Part shown: positions 10,156 through 18,656 of the stretch, one piece after another | Layout: each line of letters opens with the position of its first letter | How positions within the stretch are numbered: the first letter of the stretch is position 1 | Assembly: GCA_020631275.1 (NCBI GenBank) | Contig: JAHDHO010000002.1 | Coordinates: 1 to 46,575 of the forward strand | Origin: Polaribacter sp. | Lineage (GTDB): Bacteria > Bacteroidota > Bacteroidia > Flavobacteriales > Flavobacteriaceae | DNA: 46,575 bases | Direction: 5' to 3' | Notes under the pieces: generated by a model | What the model saw: only the letters and a program-made list of their open reading frames with translations | What the model was told of the DNA's origin: nothing | Database searches by the model: none | Translations under genes and position numbers: made by a program

Positions 10156-11115
10156 TTATTTAACAATATCTCTTACAATCATTTTAGCATGAATTCTAGA
10201 GTTTTCTATAAACCATTTATGGGTTTCTAAACCTCCGCAAATTACACCTGCCAAATAAACACCATTTACATTTGTTTCCATTGTTTCTTCATTATAAACT
10301 GGTATTTTCTTATCATCGTTAGAAAACTGAACACCAACATCTTCTAGAAAACTAAAATTTGGTTTGTAACCAGTTAAAGCTAGTACAAAATCATTTTCTA
10401 TCGTTTTAACGCCATTTTTAGTATTTAGAATTACATTTTTATCTGTAATTTCTTTCACTGTAGTATTGTAAAAAACCTTGATACTTCCTTCTTCAATTCT
10501 ATTAATAATATCTGGTCTAACCCAATATTTTACACGTTGCCCAATTTCTTCTCCTCTAACAATTAAAGTTACCTCAGCACCTTTTCTGTAACACTCTAAT
10601 GCGGCATCAACAGAAGAATTACTTGCTCCGATTACAGCTAATTTTTGACCTGCATAGAAATGAGGATCATTATAATAATGAGAAACCTTAGGCAATGTTT
10701 CTCCTTTAACATCTATTAAGTTTGGCAAATCGTAAAAACCAGTTGCAATTATAACATTATTTGTTTTATATGTATTTTTAGAAGTGTTAACTGTAAAATC
10801 CGTTTCAATTTTCTTTATAGAATTTACCGTTTCAAATAAATGCAATGCTAATTTATTTGAAGTTACAATTCTTCTATAATACTCTAAAGCTTCGTTTCTT
10901 CTTGGTTTAGCCTCTTTACTAATAAAGGGAATATTATCTATTTCTAATTTTTCTGAAGAAGAAAAGAACTGCATATTTACCGGATAATTGTATAAAGAAT
11001 TTACAATAGGTCCTTTTTCTATAATTAGATATTTTAGATCTTTCTTTTTTGCTTCTAATCCACAAGCTATTCCTATTGGTCCACCACCAACAATAATAAC
11101 ATCAAATACATCCAT
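10156..11115 (-). CDS. YpdA-family putative bacillithiol disulfide reductase (NAD(P)/FAD-dependent)
   Basis: 319 aa; 'DVIIVGGGPIGIACGLEAKKKDLKYLIIEKGPIVNSLYNYPVNMQFFSSSEKLEI', second nucleotide motif 'VIGASNSSVDAALECYRKGAEVTLI'. Confidence 0.85.
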   Translation of the reverse strand: MDVFDVIIVGGGPIGIACGLEAKKKDLKYLIIEKGPIVNSLYNYPVNMQFFSSSEKLEIDNIPFISKEAKPRRNEALEYYRRIVTSNKLALHLFETVNSIKKIETDFTVNTSKNTYKTNNVIIATGFYDLPNLIDVKGETLPKVSHYYNDPHFYAGQKLAVIGASNSSVDAALECYRKGAEVTLIVRGEEIGQRVKYWVRPDIINRIEEGSIKVFYNTTVKEITDKNVILNTKNGVKTIENDFVLALTGYKPNFSFLEDVGVQFSNDDKKIPVYNEETMETNVNGVYLAGVICGGLETHKWFIENSRIHAKMIVRDIVK

Positions 11116-11125
11116 AAAACTATTT

Positions 11126-12634
11126 TTACTTGTAATAAACTTCTTCTAAACTAACAACCTCTTCTTCTTTTCTTCTTCTAAAAATATGGCTTGGTGCTAA
11201 TTCGGAAATAGAATGCAAACCTAAAGCCGCAATAATTTCTTTAATAGCTACAACAGTTTTTGAATGATAATTTTTTACACGAACATTCTTTTTCTCTACA
11301 ACAAGTGCTTTAACCAAATCTTCATCTTGTGTTGCAACACCAACTGGGCAAGTGTCTAAATTACATTCTCTTGCTTGAATACAACCTAAGCTTAACATAA
11401 AACTTCTTGCCATACCAACTGCATCTGCGCCTAAAGCTAAATATTTTACCACATCAAAAGCATCTACAGCTTTACCACTTGCAATTATTTTAATTTGATC
11501 TTTTAAATTGTGCTTTTTTAATTGTTTATTAATAAAAACTAAGCCTTCAATTAATGGCGTACCAATATAGTTTGTAAATTCTAAAGGAGCAGAACCTGTA
11601 CCTCCTTCTCCACCATCAACAGAAATAAAATCTGGATAATTATTATGCGTTGCAAATGCAGTAATCATTTCTGCAATCTCTTCATTATTACCAACACATA
11701 ATTTAATTCCGACGGGTTTACCATTAGCTAATTCTCTTACCTTTTGTAAAAATTGAATTAACTCTTCATAATTTGAAAATGCAGAATGTCCTGGAGGAGA
11801 ATCTACTTGAGTTCCTGGAGTTACAGATCTAATTTCTGCAATTTCTTGTGTGTTTTTTTTAGCAGGTAAAATTCCGCCATGACCTGGTTTTGCACCTTGC
11901 GAAAACTTAATTTCAATCATTTTAACTTCTGGTCTAATCGCATTTTTTTTAAATATTTCATCATCAAAAACACGTTTACCATTTATAGATTTTCCTGCAC
12001 CAAAATAACCTGTACCTACTTGAAAAATTAAATCGCCGCCTTGTAAATGATACGGAGAAATTCCGCCTTCACCAGTATTGTGAGCAAAATCGCCCATTTT
12101 TGCTCCTTGATTTAATGCCATAATCGCATTTTTACTGAGCGAACCAAAAGACATTGCAGATATATTTATGATTGAACTTTTATATTTTTGTGTACATTTA
12201 TCTGACCCGAAAGTAATTTTATCGCCAGTTATATCGTGATGTGCAGTAGGAAAAAGCGAATGTTTTACAAACTCATATCCTTTTTTGTAAACATTATGTT
12301 GCGTACCAAACGGAATTGTTTCTTTTTCTAGCTTTGATCTTTGATAAACAATACTTCTTTTTTCTCTATTTATAGGTGTTCCGTTTAAATTGTCTTCTAT
12401 GAAGTATTGCTGTATTTTATCTCTTTCTTCTTCGAAAAACCAACGCAATCTTGCAACTAAAGGAAATGCTCTTAGTAAAGAATGTTTGGTCTGTAAACTA
12501 TCGTAAATAGCAATTAAACTTAACAAACCAGATATTGATAGTAATATTATTGTACCTGTTTGAGGTATAAAATAAACTAAAAGACCAGCCAAAATTGTGA
12601 TTCCTAATAATATTGCGAGTATGGTATTTCTCAT
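11126..12634 (-). CDS. FMN-binding glutamate synthase family protein
   Basis: 502 aa; 'HNTGEGGISPYHLQGGDLIFQVGTGYFG', 'SQGAKPGHGGILPAKKNT', 'DGGEGGTGSAPLEF', 'IKIIASGKAVDAFDVVKYLALGADAVGMARSFM'. Confidence 0.92.
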   Translation of the reverse strand: MRNTILAILLGITILAGLLVYFIPQTGTIILLSISGLLSLIAIYDSLQTKHSLLRAFPLVARLRWFFEEERDKIQQYFIEDNLNGTPINREKRSIVYQRSKLEKETIPFGTQHNVYKKGYEFVKHSLFPTAHHDITGDKITFGSDKCTQKYKSSIINISAMSFGSLSKNAIMALNQGAKMGDFAHNTGEGGISPYHLQGGDLIFQVGTGYFGAGKSINGKRVFDDEIFKKNAIRPEVKMIEIKFSQGAKPGHGGILPAKKNTQEIAEIRSVTPGTQVDSPPGHSAFSNYEELIQFLQKVRELANGKPVGIKLCVGNNEEIAEMITAFATHNNYPDFISVDGGEGGTGSAPLEFTNYIGTPLIEGLVFINKQLKKHNLKDQIKIIASGKAVDAFDVVKYLALGADAVGMARSFMLSLGCIQARECNLDTCPVGVATQDEDLVKALVVEKKNVRVKNYHSKTVVAIKEIIAALGLHSISELAPSHIFRRRKEEEVVSLEEVYYK

Positions 12635-12710
12635 TATATAAAGTATATTTTAAAAGGCTTAAAAATAATGAAATTAGTACGAAAATTAAACTTACTGTAG
12701 CAAATAGTTT

Positions 12711-12794
12711 GCGTTAGGGATTGAATTGGAAATCCTTTTTATGAAGAATGAATAAAAAGATTGAAAAGTAAAGCCCGACCTTTAAGGTAACGCC
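12711..12794 (+). ncRNA. Putative structured intergenic RNA, resembling the Flavo-1 RNA motif of Bacteroidetes
   Basis: GCGTTAGGGATTGAATTGGAAATCCTTTTTATGAAGAATGAATAAAAAGATTGAAAAGTAAAGCCCGACCTTTAAGGTAACGCC: terminal pairing GCGTTA/TAACGC plus internal GACC-tttaa-GGT(A) hairpin; recognised from memory as a recurrent flavobacterial intergenic element. Confidence 0.55.
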
Positions 12795-12832
12795 AAAAAA
12801 AAACTCTAACAAATTAATGCTAGAGCTTTTTG
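12795..12832. terminator. Terminator-like hairpin downstream of L31 gene
   Basis: aaaaaaaaaCTCTAacaaattaatgcTAGAGctttttg, inverted repeat with A/T tracts. Confidence 0.65.
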
Positions 12833-12854
12833 TATGGATAAAAACTTAAGAGAA

Positions 12855-13106
12855 TTATTTCTTAAATTTTGCATATTTGTTTTTGAACTTGTCAATACGT
12901 CCTGCAGCATCGATAAGTTTAGATTTACCAGTGTAAAATGGGTGAGAAGTTCTAGAAATCTCTAATTTTACTAAAGGATACTCTACACCATCAACTTCTA
13001 AAGTTTCTTTTGTATCAGCAGTAGAACGTGTTAAAAATACGTCTCCGTTAGACATGTCTTTAAAAGCAATCAGTCTATAATTTTCTGGATGAATTCCTTT
13101 TTTCAT
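12855..13106 (-). CDS. rpmE2: 50S ribosomal protein L31 type B
   Basis: 83 aa; '[32 protein letters not shown]...[33 protein letters not shown]'; lacks CxxC zinc ligands. Confidence 0.96.
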   Translation of the reverse strand: MKKGIHPENYRLIAFKDMSNGDVFLTRSTADTKETLEVDGVEYPLVKLEISRTSHPFYTGKSKLIDAAGRIDKFKNKYAKFKK

Positions 13107-13206
13107 TTTTAATATATTTAATACTTTAATGTTATGTTTGTAAGAGTAAAGTTGGTAAAGTTTTACTCAAATTTCTAAATAGCTGTTATTAACTATTTTG
13201 AGGATG

Positions 13207-13236
13207 CAAATTTAACCTTATTTTTTAATTTACAAA
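13207..13236 (-). promoter_or_regulatory. Putative Bacteroidetes-type promoter of L31 gene
   Basis: Minus-strand TAAATTTG (-7) at 13207-13214 and TTTG (-33) at 13233-13236, spacing 18 nt. Confidence 0.5.
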
Positions 13237-13358
13237 TAAATAAATTGCTTTTATTTTAATAATGTTTTTTTTTATGCTTCTTTTAGTACTTAAAAGTTGT
13301 TTTTTATGCTGATTTTTTTGAATCTTTACGTTCTAATATATTGAAATCTATATAAATA

Positions 13359-14399
13359 ATGAAGAAATTTTCTACTTTAGTATCACTCTTAACCACCTTA
13401 TTTTTAACAATATCTTGTTCTAACGATTATAAATTTATTTTAGAGAAACCAAATAAAGCTGTTTTAAACGAATCTGTTACCTTAAAACTTACAGAAAAAA
13501 ATAGCAAAGAAATAGAAAAAGTTCAATTTTACGTAAATGGTAAACAAGTAAATAGCAACAATAACATAGCTACAATTGACACCAAAGATTTAGGTGTTGG
13601 TAAGCACGCTGTAAATGCAATAGCTTTTTTTAATGGAAAAACTAAAAAAACAAACGGATTTATTGAAGTTTTTGCCAATTCAAAACCAGCTATTTATAAG
13701 TTTAAAATTATTAACGAATACCCGCATGATGCAAAAGCTTACACACAAGGCTTAGAATTTTATAATGGTTATTTATATGAAACTACGGGTCGTAGAGGGC
13801 AGTCTACTCTAAGAAAAGTGGATATTAAAACAGGTAAAGTTTTACAAAAAATAGATTTAGATAATAAGTATTTTGGTGAGGGTTTAACTATTGTTAACGG
13901 AAAAATTATTTGGCTTACTTGGGAAAATAACAAAGGTTTTGTTTATGACTTAGAGACTTTTGAATTAGAAAAAGAATTTGCTTACAATAAAAGTAAAGAA
14001 GGTTGGGGTTTAACTCATAGCGATAAAGAGCTTATAAAATCTGATGGTTCTGATAAAATCTGGTTTTTAGACCCAAACACACTTGAAGAAAAGCGTTTTA
14101 TACAGGTATACACCAATGATCGTTCTGTAAATTATTTAAATGAATTAGAATTGGTTAATGGTAAAATTTACGCCAATAAATATCAAAAAAACACCATTGC
14201 CATTATTAATCCAGAAACTGGTATTGTAGAAGGTTTAGGAGATTTAAGAGGTTTAGAGAAGGTGATGTCTAAAACCCAAAAATTAGTTGAAAACGATGAG
14301 GTTTTAAATGGTATTGCATACGATGCAGAAAATAACAGATTATTTGTTACAGGTAAACATTGGGGTAAATTATTTGAAATAGAATTGATTAAGCAATAA
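13359..14399 (+). CDS. Glutaminyl-peptide cyclotransferase family lipoprotein
   Basis: 'FKIINEYPHDAKAYTQGLEFYNGYLYETTGRRGQSTLRKVDIKTGKVLQ', 'FGEGLTIVNGKIIWLTWENNKGFVYD' glutamine cyclotransferase beta-propeller motifs; lipobox 'TISCSND'. Confidence 0.9.
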   Translation: MKKFSTLVSLLTTLFLTISCSNDYKFILEKPNKAVLNESVTLKLTEKNSKEIEKVQFYVNGKQVNSNNNIATIDTKDLGVGKHAVNAIAFFNGKTKKTNGFIEVFANSKPAIYKFKIINEYPHDAKAYTQGLEFYNGYLYETTGRRGQSTLRKVDIKTGKVLQKIDLDNKYFGEGLTIVNGKIIWLTWENNKGFVYDLETFELEKEFAYNKSKEGWGLTHSDKELIKSDGSDKIWFLDPNTLEEKRFIQVYTNDRSVNYLNELELVNGKIYANKYQKNTIAIINPETGIVEGLGDLRGLEKVMSKTQKLVENDEVLNGIAYDAENNRLFVTGKHWGKLFEIELIKQ

Positions 14400-14450
14400 T
14401 TAGTACTATTTTTACGTATACCAGAACCTATACTTTAAAAACATTAATTT

Positions 14451-15962
14451 ATGCGTAATTTTATTTCTTTCATAATTTGTATTACTCTAATTTCTGTAAG
14501 TTCTTGCAGAAAGGATTTCTCTACAATTGAAAGTTTTGGTGCTTTAGAATTTTCTAAAGACACCGTTTTTTTAGATACCGTCTTTACAAATATTGGTTCT
14601 GCAACTTATAATTTAAAAGTATATAATAGAAGTAATAACGCAATCACTATTCCGTATATTACTTTAGAAAAAGGAAACAGTTCTAATTATAGATTAAATG
14701 TAGATGGCATTGCAGGTAAAACATTTAATAATATAGATATTCTTGCTAAGGACAGTATTTATTTATTTATAGAAACTACAGTAGATGTTGCTGCGGAAAC
14801 TAATCCGTTGTATACAGACAGAATTTTATTTGACAATGGAGATAAAGAACAAAATGTAGATTTAGTTACTTTGGTTGAAGATGCAAACTTTATATATCCA
14901 GGTAAAGACGCTATTTCAATGAAAATTGATAGTTTAACTTTAGACGGAGAACCGACCACAATTAAAGGACGTTTTTTAAACGATAGCGAACTTATTTTTA
15001 ATAAGACAAAACCAACTGTAATTTATGGTTACGCAGCGGTTCCGGCAAATAAAACACTTACTATAGAACCTGGTGCTAGAGTCCATTTTCATGATAACTC
15101 GGGTTTAATTGTAGACAATAAAGCTACCTTAAAAGTAAACGGAACTCTTAATGAAAAAGTTATTTTTAAAGGAGATAGACTAGAAAATAGTTTTAGTAAA
15201 ATTCCAGGACAATGGGGAACTCTATGGATGCGAGCCGGAAGTAGAGAAAATGAAATAAAAAACGCAATTATAAAAAATGGTATCATCGGAATTTTAATTG
15301 ATAGTATAGGCAGCAGCACATCGCCAACTTTAAAGTTAGAAAACACCGAAATTTACAACCATTCTAACTTCGGAATTTTAGCTAGAGAAACAAATATTGA
15401 AGGAAACAATGTTGTTATTGGTTCTGCAGGTCAAGCCTCTTTAGCTGCTACAATTGGAGGAACTTATAATTTTACGCACAGTACATTTGCTAATTATTGG
15501 AACAATGGTATAAGACAATTACCTGCTGTTTTAATAAATAATTTTTTCACTTATACAAATGAAACTGGTGAAGAAATCGCTGAAACTAGAGATTTAAAAG
15601 CTGCAAATTTTACCAATTGTATTTTTGAGGGAAACAACAGCATCGAATTTATTTTAGATAATTTAAATGCCGGTGGTTTGTTTAATTATACTATTAAAAA
15701 TTGTATGATTCGTTTTAATGATACCAACAATTCTTTTGAAGGTGTTACTGAATTAGATTTTGAAAATAACCCTAACTTTAGCAATTTTATTTTAAACGGT
15801 AATCCTAATTTTAAAGATACTCAAAAGAGTAATTTTATAATTGGTGAGAATAGTGATGCTATAAATAAAGCTTTATCTACTCCTTTTAATATTGATCTCT
15901 TAGGTGTAGATAGAACTTCAAATCCTGATATTGGTGCTTATCAGCATATTATTTTTGAATAA
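14451..15962 (+). CDS. Secreted lipoprotein, probable right-handed beta-helix-containing protein
   Basis: 503 aa; lipobox 'SVSSCRK'; repetitive beta-strand pattern 'ALTIEPGARVHFHDNSGLIVDNKATLKVNGTLNEKVIFKGDR', 'NIGAYQHI' tail. Confidence 0.65.
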   Translation: MRNFISFIICITLISVSSCRKDFSTIESFGALEFSKDTVFLDTVFTNIGSATYNLKVYNRSNNAITIPYITLEKGNSSNYRLNVDGIAGKTFNNIDILAKDSIYLFIETTVDVAAETNPLYTDRILFDNGDKEQNVDLVTLVEDANFIYPGKDAISMKIDSLTLDGEPTTIKGRFLNDSELIFNKTKPTVIYGYAAVPANKTLTIEPGARVHFHDNSGLIVDNKATLKVNGTLNEKVIFKGDRLENSFSKIPGQWGTLWMRAGSRENEIKNAIIKNGIIGILIDSIGSSTSPTLKLENTEIYNHSNFGILARETNIEGNNVVIGSAGQASLAATIGGTYNFTHSTFANYWNNGIRQLPAVLINNFFTYTNETGEEIAETRDLKAANFTNCIFEGNNSIEFILDNLNAGGLFNYTIKNCMIRFNDTNNSFEGVTELDFENNPNFSNFILNGNPNFKDTQKSNFIIGENSDAINKALSTPFNIDLLGVDRTSNPDIGAYQHIIFE

Positions 15963-15972
15963 TTTTAAAGAA

Positions 15973-17253
15973 TTACTTTTTGTAAACAACACCATTTTTC
16001 ATCACAAAAACTACATTTTCCATTGTATTGATATTTTTAGTAGGATCTTCATCTACAGCAATTATATCAGCATAAAATCCTTTTTGAATTTGTCCAATTT
16101 CATCAGACATCTTTAATAACATCGCATTTGTAATTGTTGCAGATTGTATTGCTTCTATAGCTGGCATACCTGCCTCTACCATAAAACCAAATTCTTTACC
16201 ATTGTTACCATGCTTAAATACACCTGCATCTGTACCAAATGCAATTCCAACACCTTTTTTATAAGCTTTTGCAAAAGTTCCTTGAATCTGTGGACCAACT
16301 TTTAATGCTTTCGGAACAACTATTTCTGGATAAAACCCTTCTATTTTAGCTTTCTCTTCTACCTCTTTACCTGCCGTAATTGTTGGCACCAAATAAGCAT
16401 CGTATTTTTTCATTAACTCCATAGTTCCTTCACTCATATAAGTACCATGTTCTATTGTTTTAACACCTCCTATTATTGCTCTTTTCATACCTTCATCTCC
16501 ATGGGCGTGAGCAGCAACATGCATACCATAATCTTTAGCCGTTTCACAAATAGCTTTTATCTCTTCTATTGTAAACTGCGGATTATCGCCAGATTTGGCA
16601 ACACTTAAAACTCCTCCGGTTGCAGTTATTTTAATACAATCTGCACCATTTTTATAACGTTGTCTAACTGCTTTTTTGGCATCTTCAACAGAATTTACAA
16701 CACCTTCTTTAGGCCCAGGATTTCCAATTAAAACTCTACTACTCCCATTTGTAGGGTCTGCATGACCACCTGTTGTTGCTAAAGATTTACCAGCAGTAAA
16801 AACTCTTGGGCCTGGAATTTTACCAGCATTTATTGCATTTCTTACAGATATATTTACCCCTGTTCCTCCTAAATCTCTTACAGTGGTAAATCCGTTTAAT
16901 AAAGTAGTTTTTGCAAAACCAACTGAATTAAAAGCAACATCTGCTTCATTTAAAATATATTTATTCAATCTTGTATTTCTGTCGAATTCCTGTTCTATAT
17001 GCACATGAAAATCAATTAAACCAGGCATTACAACTTTATCTCTTAAATCTACAGTAATTGCAGTTGCACTTTTGGGTGAGACGTAACCATCCATAACTTT
17101 AGAAATTTTATTATCTTTTACAATAATGGTTTTTTTGCTTGAAATTGTTCCAGATTTAGTGTCTAACAATTTTCCGCATAAAATATACGTAGTTTGTGCA
17201 TTTGAAATTTGTATCATAAATACCATTAAAAAGAATAAAAATAATTTCTTCAT
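15973..17253 (-). CDS. Secreted amidohydrolase family protein (imidazolonepropionase/prolidase-like)
   Basis: 426 aa; signal peptide; 'VMPGLIDFHVHIEQ', 'CIKITATGGV', 'HAHGDEGMKRAIIGGVKTIEHGTYM', 'FGTDAGVFKHGNNGKEF'. Confidence 0.9.
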   Translation of the reverse strand: MKKLFLFFLMVFMIQISNAQTTYILCGKLLDTKSGTISSKKTIIVKDNKISKVMDGYVSPKSATAITVDLRDKVVMPGLIDFHVHIEQEFDRNTRLNKYILNEADVAFNSVGFAKTTLLNGFTTVRDLGGTGVNISVRNAINAGKIPGPRVFTAGKSLATTGGHADPTNGSSRVLIGNPGPKEGVVNSVEDAKKAVRQRYKNGADCIKITATGGVLSVAKSGDNPQFTIEEIKAICETAKDYGMHVAAHAHGDEGMKRAIIGGVKTIEHGTYMSEGTMELMKKYDAYLVPTITAGKEVEEKAKIEGFYPEIVVPKALKVGPQIQGTFAKAYKKGVGIAFGTDAGVFKHGNNGKEFGFMVEAGMPAIEAIQSATITNAMLLKMSDEIGQIQKGFYADIIAVDEDPTKNINTMENVVFVMKNGVVYKK

Positions 17254-17317
17254 TTGTCTAAGTTTTGTCTTTAAATGTATGAAAAATTAACTAATTTGCT
17301 TGTTCAAAATTAAAATA

Positions 17318-17998
17318 ATGAAAAACGTTGTTATAACTGGAACAAGTAGAGGGATTGGATTCGAATTAGCAAAACAATTTGCGAATGAAGGACACCAAGT
17401 TTTAGCTATTTCCAGAAACTCTAAACCTTTAGAAACTGTAAATCATAAAAATATTTCTGTACTTTCTGTTGATATTTCTAAACCTGAAGATTTAAAAAAA
17501 GTAACAGATTTTGTAAAAAATAATTGGAAAAAAGTTGATATTCTAATAAATAATGCAGGTAAATTAGTAAATAAACCTTTTACAGAAATTTCTTCGGAAG
17601 ATTTTATGGAAGTTTATAAAGTGAACGTTTTTGCGGTTGCAGAAATCACAAAATTAATGATTCCGTTTTTACAAAAAGGAAGTCATGTAGTTACCATAAG
17701 TTCTATGGGAGGAATTCAAGGAAGCATGAAATTTCCTGGTTTAGCAGCATATTCATCTGCAAAAGGAGCTGTTATTACACTTTCTGAATTGTTAGCAGAA
17801 GAATATAAAGAACAACAAATTGCTTTTAATGTATTAGCCTTGGGAGCTGTACAAACAGAAATGTTAGAAGAAGCTTTTCCTGGTTATGAAGCGCCACTTT
17901 CTGCAAAAGAAATGGCAGATTATTTATTTAATTTTGCTTTAACAGGAAATAAATTTTATAACGGCAAAGTTTTGCAGGTTTCTTCTTCAACGCCTTAA
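17318..17998 (+). CDS. Short-chain dehydrogenase/reductase (SDR)
   Basis: 'VVITGTSRGIGFELAKQFA', 'NNAG', 'YSSAKGAV' (YxxxK). ORF track start 17300; ATG at 17318 (MKNVVITG) is the more likely start. Confidence 0.9.
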   Translation: MKNVVITGTSRGIGFELAKQFANEGHQVLAISRNSKPLETVNHKNISVLSVDISKPEDLKKVTDFVKNNWKKVDILINNAGKLVNKPFTEISSEDFMEVYKVNVFAVAEITKLMIPFLQKGSHVVTISSMGGIQGSMKFPGLAAYSSAKGAVITLSELLAEEYKEQQIAFNVLALGAVQTEMLEEAFPGYEAPLSAKEMADYLFNFALTGNKFYNGKVLQVSSSTP

Positions 17999-18000
17999 AA

Positions 18001-18049
18001 GTAAGCAGTAAGCAGTAAGCAGTAAGCAGTAAGCAGTAAGCAGTAAGCA
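18001..18049. repeat. Perfect heptanucleotide tandem repeat (GTAAGCA)x7
   Basis: gtaagca repeated 7 times without mismatch directly after the SDR stop codon. Confidence 0.99.
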
Positions 18050-18059
18050 AAACTAAAAA

Positions 18060-18656
18060 TTGAATTCAGACTACCAAAATTTCGTTCCAGCTAAAGCAAT
18101 ACCTTTTCTTCAGTTTCTAATTGAAGAACATAATTTTACGCTTAAAATTGTAAATCAAAGACAAACAAAACATGGTGATTTTAGAAGTTTACCAAATGGC
18201 AAATTTCAAATTACAGTGAATAATAACCTCAACAAATATCAGTTTTTATTAACGTTAGTTCATGAAATTGCACATCATGTAACGCATCAGAAATTTGGAA
18301 GGGTTCAACCTCATGGACAAGAATGGAAAGCTGTTTTTCAACATTTAATGTTACCTTTTTTAAATCCTGAAATTTATCCGAAAGAAATACTACCATATCT
18401 TGCAAATTATTTAAAAAACCCTAAAGCAAGTACAGATTCAGATGTTAATTTATCTTTAGCTTTAAGAGGTAATGTTGCAAAATTAGGAAAGAGTTTTATC
18501 TTTGCCATTCCTTTTGGCGCTCTTTTTATTTTTAAAGACGTAATTTATAAAAGAGGAAACAGAAGAAGAACGCGTTTTGAATGCTTAAATATGAGCAATA
18601 AAAAAGTGTATCTCTTTAATCAAAATGTAGAAGTAAAAGAATATGACAGACAATAA
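18060..18656 (+). CDS. SprT-like zinc metalloprotease-fold protein
   Basis: 198 aa; 'LVHEIAHHVTHQKFGRVQPHGQEWKAVF' HExxH motif; TTG start, in-frame TAA at 18054-18056 precludes an upstream extension. Confidence 0.85.
   Translation: MNSDYQNFVPAKAIPFLQFLIEEHNFTLKIVNQRQTKHGDFRSLPNGKFQITVNNNLNKYQFLLTLVHEIAHHVTHQKFGRVQPHGQEWKAVFQHLMLPFLNPEIYPKEILPYLANYLKNPKASTDSDVNLSLALRGNVAKLGKSFIFAIPFGALFIFKDVIYKRGNRRRTRFECLNMSNKKVYLFNQNVEVKEYDRQ

Noticed and set aside
14759-15346. Minus-strand ORFs of 66 and 85 aa within the beta-helix lipoprotein
   Set aside because: Antisense to a real CDS, no start context or domain evidence.
18001-18049. CRISPR-like array
   Set aside because: Unit is only 7 bp, contiguous with no spacers, and no cas genes are present; it is a simple tandem repeat.
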